The translations under genes and the position numbers were made by a program. A stretch of DNA of 34,894 nucleotides from a virus. Below are positions 29,720 through 34,894 of this stretch, one piece after another. Numbering within the stretch: the stretch's first letter is position 1; every line of letters starts with the position of its first letter. Under the pieces are notes generated by a model that saw only the letters and a list, made by a program, of their open reading frames with translations, did not search any database and was not told the origin of the DNA. The DNA lies in the IMG/VR virus record IMGVR_UViG_3300033145_001939, positions 1 to 34,894 of that record, one strand, 5' to 3'.

Positions 29720-30676
29720 TTAATTCACCCCTATAGAAAGCCAATATGCTGTATATACTGTTCCATTTACAAGATTTGAACCATCATGTGTTGCTACACG
29801 TGCAGTAAAACCAGTGGTTGTAGGTGTACCACTACCGATTGACCAGGTAACAATTGGACCGAATCCAGCTGTTGTTATACTGTTAACTAAAGTTTTAGAA
29901 AATGCAGATGGATATGTTACGGTTTTATCTAAATACTGACTTGCGCCATCTCCAGTTATTTGAACAATACCTACTTGGATCCTCAACATACCGTAAATAT
30001 AATTCGTCCCCGCACTATCCTGATAATCCACCGCCTTTAATGCTTTGTCCAGCGGATTGTTTGCGAAGGCTACGGGGAGTTCGCCGATGACAAGCATGGC
30101 CCAGTCTATATCAACGGAAGTCGCAGTTCCCGACTCCGTCTTACACACAAACCATACGTCAGTTGCGTCTGCTCTAATTGTCCGCGTTACAGACAATATT
30201 TCAAAATCACCACTTCCTGAGTGATAACTACTTGTTGCTTCCCATCCTGAACCATTATAGTCTTGAATTCGTATTCCGAACCGATTTGCAACAGACGCTT
30301 TTACGCGAGCAACTGCGGTTACTGTTTTCCCTGCCAAAAAGGGGGAAAGTTGCGAAAGTCTTTGGTCGAGTTGTGCGTCATTGTCAACAGTATTTTCTAA
30401 TCTAACAATATAACCTATTTCCGCACCTGTCTGTTTACTTACACTACCACCAGGTAATTTCCACCCATCCGGCGGAGCACTATCCCCCTGGCTCCAACTT
30501 GCAAAGCCGCCACCTTTGAGAAGGTTGGTGAATTGCTGGTTTTGGAACAGGGTTTTCAGGCCGTGGACATCGTCAGTTTGCGCAGTTTCGGCCAAATGCG
30601 CAAGATAATCGCTAAAGTTATCATTAAGATCCTGGCTGTTTACGTCCGGCCCAATGGTTTTTATATTACCCGCCAA
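29720..30676 (-). CDS. tail fibre / receptor-binding protein
   Basis: 318 residues. The N-terminal helix (VNSQDLNDNFSDYLAHLAET) is followed by a jelly-roll like carbohydrate-binding domain (GWKLPGGSVSKQTG, TVTAVARVKASVANRFGIRI, TRTIRADATDVWFVC), and a C-terminal knob that ends in YTAYWLSIGVN, the usual ending of phage fibre head domains. Starts with TTG at 30676 behind GGAGGTGAT. It lies after Dit, as expected for adhesion modules. Confidence 0.75.
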   Translation of the reverse strand: MAGNIKTIGPDVNSQDLNDNFSDYLAHLAETAQTDDVHGLKTLFQNQQFTNLLKGGGFASWSQGDSAPPDGWKLPGGSVSKQTGAEIGYIVRLENTVDNDAQLDQRLSQLSPFLAGKTVTAVARVKASVANRFGIRIQDYNGSGWEATSSYHSGSGDFEILSVTRTIRADATDVWFVCKTESGTATSVDIDWAMLVIGELPVAFANNPLDKALKAVDYQDSAGTNYIYGMLRIQVGIVQITGDGASQYLDKTVTYPSAFSKTLVNSITTAGFGPIVTWSIGSGTPTTTGFTARVATHDGSNLVNGTVYTAYWLSIGVN

Positions 30677-30687
30677 AATATCACCTC

Positions 30688-31518
30688 CTATAAGAATAGA
30701 TGATCATAATCGATTGTCACCGTTGCGTTCGGCATTGTATCACTTTCAAAAGCTAAATCATTACCTCCAGGGACCAGCTTCCAAAAATCGCCTGATACTC
30801 CTGACATCGCATTGTTTCCATTCAGCTTCACAGTCATTTTCTCCATATCTATCGCCAACACGTCTCCCGCCTGCAAGGTTCCGGTATAAGTCAGCGTTTC
30901 TGCTGTAGTCTCGTTTTTTATCTTCGGATTTGTACAGGCCCCGGTAATAGTTATTACCGGACCTGTTTTTATGTCCCCATAGTTATACTGGCTCATGGTT
31001 TGCCGGGTGTGGATATTCCAAGTAAAGCCTGTAGGATTGGGATAAATCAATCCGGTGTCGTATTGGAGACCGGTGTCATATTGTAAGTTCTGGTCGTAGG
31101 CTCCTATGTCGGCGTGGGCAAATGGGTCGTAGGCCACCAAGGGCAGCGTAAAAATCCCGACCTTGGCAATACGCTCAATTGGTAGCGAACCGGCATACCG
31201 TACGGTATACGTCTTGTCCGGCTCTAAATCAAAAACCAGTTCGAGGTCTTTAGGTTGACCGTTATCATCGATTAGGTGGTCTGCAAGTTCCCGGACCTTT
31301 GCCTGCAAGTCAGATGCACTTGTGGCGTTCACAAACACACATTCAAGACTAAATATCCTGGCATCCATATCAGCGCCAAAATCGTATGCACCGTGCCTGC
31401 CGGGGATCGTAACCGTTTTATCACGGGTCTCAGGCAAAATCGGGAGTTGCGATTCTCGCCGCATTAAAAGTCCCAACTCTTCTGCCATCTTACCGCCGAG
31501 TGTAAACCCATTGCTCAT
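30688..31518 (-). CDS. distal tail protein (Dit)
   Basis: 276 residues, the hexameric hub at the tail tip that links tube and fibres. SPP1 gp19.1-like features: VTIPGRHGAYDFGADMDAR, VRELADHLIDDNGQPKDLEL and PLVAYDPFAH. A short internal repeat, QYDTGLQYDTGL, lies near residue 145. ATG at 31518 overlaps the tape measure stop as TAATG. Intact. Confidence 0.85.
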   Translation of the reverse strand: MSNGFTLGGKMAEELGLLMRRESQLPILPETRDKTVTIPGRHGAYDFGADMDARIFSLECVFVNATSASDLQAKVRELADHLIDDNGQPKDLELVFDLEPDKTYTVRYAGSLPIERIAKVGIFTLPLVAYDPFAHADIGAYDQNLQYDTGLQYDTGLIYPNPTGFTWNIHTRQTMSQYNYGDIKTGPVITITGACTNPKIKNETTAETLTYTGTLQAGDVLAIDMEKMTVKLNGNNAMSGVSGDFWKLVPGGNDLAFESDTMPNATVTIDYDHLFL

Positions 31519-33658
31519 TACCCGATCACCCCCTGCGCCCTAGAACGAGACTGAAACAATCTAAAAAGCTCTTGTGCAATAAGTTTAATGTCTTGATCAG
31601 AACGGACATACATATTTTCGATTTGAATTGTAAACCCGCCAGCCATTGTAAACTCATGATTTGGCACCACTTGACTGCCCCTCGGTAGATTAACGAGTTC
31701 CGGGCCTTTCTCCCCGACAACTGCCAGCCCACCGGGGGCAAAATTCGTCCCTCGCGCGTACCAGTCTACCGACAGCTTTGGCACCGGGAAAGTAATCCCC
31801 GCTATGGTCTTTTCGATAGTTCTGAAGTCGAAGTGTGGTGTAGGGATGTGAATGTTGCGGAAAGGCTTAGTGATGACACCAGCAATCCGGTCAAAAATTC
31901 TCGAAGCAGTTGATTTTAAACTCTCCCATTTAGTAGTTAGGTTTGATTTTATTTCTTCCCATCTAGTGCTAAGTGTTGTCCAAATGCTGTCGGTTACACC
32001 GGTTATTGTTGCTTTTATTCTTTCCCACTTTTCAGAAGCCCAGTTTTTGATGGTGTCCCAGGTTCTGCCGAGAGAGTCTTTGATTCCATCCCAGGCAGTC
32101 TCGGCCTTTGACTTAATACTATCCCAATTGATGCCAAGTTTCCTTGCTAACAACACTGCCCAACCTGCGGGGCCGACAGCGATTAACAGGATTTCATCGC
32201 CCCACTCTTTAAAAAAGTCCTTAATGCCGTTCCAAACATCGGATGCCGTGTCCTTTATGTTGGTCCAAATCTCAGAGAGTTTCTTCTTGATCCCATCCCA
32301 AATATCCTGAGCTTTTTTCTTGATGTTGTCCCATACCTTCACCAGTTTAGCTTTTATCATGTCCCAGTTTTTGTATAATAAGATACCAGCAGTAACCACA
32401 CCGGCAATCGCTGCTATAACAAGGCCAATTGGGCTACAAATAGCTGTGAAAACTATTCCCAGTTTAGGAATCAGCGCGATGGCAGCCCCTATTCCTTTAA
32501 GAAACGGACCAAAAACCATCATTAGTGGTCCTAACGCGGCAGCAAATCCTATTATGCCCAAAATAACCTAAATCCTTCCGCCAACCTCGAAACAAAACCG
32601 ATGGCAGATTCTATTTGCGGTTGCATTTGTGTAAATGTATCAAGCAATGTTTTACCCAACGGCTCGAGGGCAACCTCCGCACGGTTTTTTAGCTGTTGCA
32701 TGCTCTCACCAAACGACATGGTTTCTTTCGCCGCTGCCGCTATGGTTTCAGGACTGGCCTGTAAAGTTTTCAAAAGTTCATCCAGGTCAAACCTACCCTC
32801 ACGGATAGCCGCCGCCATGTCGGGGCCAGCACGGGCGCCAAATATTTCTACAGCCAGGGCGTTAGCTTCAGCAGCAGAACCCATGTTTTTTATTTCCTCG
32901 ATAGCCCGTCTCATTGCTTTAGGCGGCTCTTCCCCGGCTTTGGCAAAGTTGACAAGCCCTATCCGCAGGCTGCCTAAGACAAGGTCGGCGTTTACGCCTT
33001 CTTTTTCCCACTTGCCCAACATCGCGGCAGAAGTTTCTAAATCGAATCCCATCTGGCGCAGAGGCGCACCATACTGGACCATCCTTCGTGATAGTTCACC
33101 GACTGCTATGCCTGTTTGTTGACTTACTTTCCATAAGTAATCTAATGTCTGACCTGTTTTTGATGTTTCGACGCCCCAATCGCCAAATACCCTGGTAGTT
33201 TGTGTCACAAGCTGGCTGGCATCTGTGCCTGCTACACGTGCAAGGTCAAGGGTCTGTTTTGTCAGGTCTTGCAGTGCCTTGCCGGTTAAGCCAGTCCGTG
33301 TGTTTAGGTCGGCTAAAGCACTACTAACAACATCCGCTCCCTGCGGGACTTGCCCGAATACTGCGCGAAAATCCTTGTTTAGTGCGTCCAGGTCTTTCTC
33401 GGTTGCGCCTGTACCCTTACGGATTATTTTCATGGCTTTATCCATGTCGTTAGCGGCAGCAAAAGCAGCCCCGCCAACAGCTACGAGTGGAGCGGTCACG
33501 CGCGTAGACAAAGTTTTGCCCGCGCTACTCATTTTTTTACCAACGCTCTCGAATTTCTTGCTGGTGGACTCAAGCCTACCAGCAACTTCATCCATTTTCT
33601 TCCTGAATTCATCCGTAGTCGCGCCTATACGGACAAATATGCTGCCAACTTCGGGCAT
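31518..33658 (-). pseudogene. tail tape measure protein, split by a frameshift
   Basis: The first 368 residues (33658-32552) start VGSIFVRIGATTDEFRKKMD, a classic TMP start, and include DWGVETSKTGQ and the phage TMP core. The frame ends at 32552. A second frame (from 32561) continues with GIIGFAAALGPLMMVFGPF, hydrophobic segments, repeated DxIK-type units and GVIG at the end. One extra T in the T4 run (32560-32563) would join them. Alternatively about eight codons are missing, since homologs usually have an NLSPxxQK-like piece here. TMP sets tail length, so a real break would give tailless particles. Confidence 0.85.
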
Positions 33659-33686
33659 TTACATCACCAGCCTAAAAGCTTATAAT
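33658..33686 (+). promoter_or_regulatory. moron promoter overlapping the tape measure start
   Basis: TTTACA (33658-33663), 17-base spacer, TATAAT (33681-33686), on the plus strand and 38 bases before the ATG of the membrane protein gene. The first base of the -35 box belongs to the tape measure start codon. Confidence 0.8.
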
Positions 33687-33724
33687 ACAATTAAACAACC
33701 AAAATCTAGAAAGGAATGATTATT

Positions 33725-33973
33725 ATGTCTCAAGGTAATTGGGAGCCTTGTCCTAGGTGTGGATCAAACAGGGTAGAAAGTCGCGGTATCGCATTCTTTC
33801 TCTTGCTCGGTATTGTGTTAGTTGGTGTCAGTATCTGGTTGCTTATTATCCCACCTGTAGGCATTGCCGGAATTGCGCTCGGCTTAATATTTTTAATAAT
33901 GGCTCCGTTTTCCAAAAACATACTGCAATGCCAAGACTGTAAAAAATCTTGGCGAATAAGCAAAAAGAAGTAG
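33725..33973 (+). CDS. zinc-ribbon membrane protein (moron)
   Basis: 82 residues from ATG at 33725 with AAAGG nine bases upstream; the ATG at 33716 is too near that site. An N-terminal CPRCGS pair, two membrane segments (IAFFLLLGIVLVGVSIWLLI and GIAGIALGLIFLIMAP) and a C-terminal CQDCKKSW pair: the two Cys pairs probably close one zinc ribbon across the membrane hairpin. Read opposite to the tail genes from its own promoter, with a strong terminator. This is a moron expressed in the lysogen, perhaps for superinfection exclusion. Confidence 0.75.
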   Translation: MSQGNWEPCPRCGSNRVESRGIAFFLLLGIVLVGVSIWLLIIPPVGIAGIALGLIFLIMAPFSKNILQCQDCKKSWRISKKK

Positions 33974-33987
33974 CCTAGCGTTTCCTT

Positions 33988-34191
33988 CTACCGCTTTCGC
34001 ATCTTGGAGGCCGCCTTTTTCTGGGCGGCCTCTATTTCTTTTGCTTCTGCCCAATAAAACGCCATCCATTCGGAAAACTCCCGAACGGTTATGCGTTCCT
34101 GCAATTCTCTTGCCGTCATACCCAAGTCCCTTGCAAGGCGGAATGTAAAAACCTTCTCCGCCTGCTCAGGATATTGTTTAGGCGCTTTCAT
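33988..34191 (-). CDS. tail assembly chaperone, second part (GpGT-like)
   Basis: 67 residues (RLARDLGMTARELQERITVR, then FSEWMAFYWAEAKEIEAAQ). This region is typical of the second half of tail assembly chaperones of siphoviruses. It overlaps the upstream gene by 14 bases in another frame, as in G/GT pairs, where a ribosomal frameshift makes a fusion; no canonical slippery heptamer is visible. Its 3' end overlaps the moron's terminator. Confidence 0.75.
   Translation of the reverse strand: MKAPKQYPEQAEKVFTFRLARDLGMTARELQERITVREFSEWMAFYWAEAKEIEAAQKKAASKMRKR
34007..34042 (+). terminator. strong terminator for the plus-strand moron, inside the chaperone gene
   Basis: GAGGCCGCC (34007-34015) and GGCGGCCTC (34024-34032), a perfect 9-bp stem with loop TTTTTCTG, followed by TATTTCTTTT. 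It lies within codons of the minus-strand chaperone (AAQKKAAS). Confidence 0.85.
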
Positions 34192-34540
34192 CCCCAGAAC
34201 GAAAGGATTTTTGGATTTCCTTCTGCGCTAGTTCGCTCAGGCCGTTTATGTCAAGGATAGCGAAGAGTATTTTATCAACAGCAGAAGCAGACTTTTCCCA
34301 AAGTTGCTGTGCCTGCTCTACCGTGATTTTAGGCTCTTCCAAGCATTCAGCCAGCATCAAAACCTGTATCTTATCACTGTCAACCTGGCCGTTGACGGTG
34401 GCTTGTTTGTTTAACCTTTCTCGCGCAGCCTTTGTTAGCTCTTTGATTTTTACCTTGCCGCCCCATTCAGACACCTCAACCTCCTGAGTGTCCAGGTCCT
34501 TAGCAGCAAGAATTTCGTCAAATGTTAATATTTTACTCAT
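34178..34540 (-). CDS. tail assembly chaperone, first part (GpG-like)
   Basis: 120 residues (ILTFDEILAAKDLDTQEVEV then ELTKAARERLNKQAT), typical of the first tail chaperone between the tail tube and tape measure genes. ATG overlaps the tube stop as TAATG, with GGGGG upstream. It overlaps the second chaperone frame. Confidence 0.8.
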   Translation of the reverse strand: MSKILTFDEILAAKDLDTQEVEVSEWGGKVKIKELTKAARERLNKQATVNGQVDSDKIQVLMLAECLEEPKITVEQAQQLWEKSASAVDKILFAILDINGLSELAQKEIQKSFRSGDESA

Positions 34541-34894
34541 TAGGCGTAAGTCCCCCTCGTTACTCCGCCGCTTACCTGAAACTCTGCCGAAAACGTCCCA
34601 ACGTCGTCGACAGGCGTTTCAGCTTCGTAGCTGGTGCAGATGCAGTTGCCGGTGTATTTTATGTTGCCGGAGGTTTCACCTGCCGGTCCGTATTCAAAAG
34701 CCACTTCCAGTCCTAAAATTCCATTTAGGTGTTCGTCAACCGTAGGGTCAAACACCCCATCGATACTAATAGTAGCGTCCTTCAGTCCAGCAATATAACT
34801 TTTTGCTGTTGCGCCTAGTGTCGTGGTTTCGTGCGTTTCAGCCTCTTCTGGGAAGGAAACACTCTTAACATAGGTTGAAATATCAGTAGGTGTG
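34540..34894 (-). CDS. major tail tube protein, C-terminal part
   Basis: The frame is open to the right edge, so the N-terminus is missing; 117 residues are visible. ETHETTTLGATAKSYIAGLK and ATISIDGVFDP fit the tail tube family of siphoviruses, with a final beta-sheet (VGTFSAEFQVSGGVTRG). Position before the chaperones and tape measure is as expected. Confidence 0.85.
   Translation of the reverse strand, partial: TPTDISTYVKSVSFPEEAETHETTTLGATAKSYIAGLKDATISIDGVFDPTVDEHLNGILGLEVAFEYGPAGETSGNIKYTGNCICTSYEAETPVDDVGTFSAEFQVSGGVTRGTYA

Noticed and set aside
34178-34191. Canonical -1 slippery heptamer joining the two tail chaperones
   Set aside because: No X XXY YYZ sequence in the correct frame was found near the overlap; the pair could use another signal or simple coupling.
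1-34894. CRISPR arrays, insertion sequences and rRNA genes
   Set aside because: No regularly spaced repeat-spacer pattern, no transposase and no rRNA sequence were seen.

Overview
The window is phage DNA throughout: most of the genome of a temperate, tailed (siphovirus-like) phage of a clostridial Firmicute. Strong AGGAGG-type ribosome sites, frequent GTG and TTG starts, copper-amine-oxidase-like domains on secreted and lytic proteins, a DUF6504 gene and ImmA/XRE-type lysogeny control all suggest a Peptococcaceae-like (Desulfotomaculum/Pelotomaculum-type) host. That host assignment is inference from gene style, not from a marker gene.

Layout. 1-3502 (minus): start of a Mu F/gp7-like head protein, portal, large and small terminase, with a tandem 15-bp repeat just upstream of the small terminase. 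3571-18519 (minus): the early/middle operon, containing a broken HNH-AP2 homing endonuclease, an ArpU-like late regulator, many small proteins, an MmcB-like nuclease, RusA, a DnaD-type replication protein, a Gp37/Gp68 (DUF5131) protein, a second HNH protein, a Dam methylase, an MBL-fold hydrolase, RecT, an SbcC-like ATPase broken near its N-terminus, a 122-nt tRNA-like gene, and HTH and zinc-ribbon proteins. 18520-18744: divergent promoters with four operators. 18745-21499 (plus): repressor, two unknown genes, ImmA-like protease and a tyrosine integrase with a frameshifted start. 21512-21731: attP, made of the 3' half of a tRNA-Val(CAC) gene flanked on both sides by matching pairs of arm repeats. 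21935-24113: accessory block with DUF6504 and a three-gene operon (RNase H-like fold protein, Ser/Thr kinase, small zinc-ribbon protein). 24162-34894 (minus): holin and amidase lysis genes, tail fibre, Dit, tape measure, tail chaperones and part of the tail tube gene, interrupted by two plus-strand morons.

Both attP arms are contiguous and phage genes lie on both sides, so this is not the edge of a single integrated prophage. It fits a circular or circularly permuted phage genome, or a tandem prophage junction. The two window ends (head protein gene and tail tube gene) should be joined by the missing capsid and connector genes.

Four genes carry disruptions (HNH-AP2, SbcC-like ATPase, integrase, tape measure), and a 3D-domain gene survives only as a fragment. 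Either the element is decaying or the assembly has indel errors. The most novel items are the kinase operon next to attP, the tRNA-like gene with a 56-nt variable region, and the triple-domain lytic enzyme.
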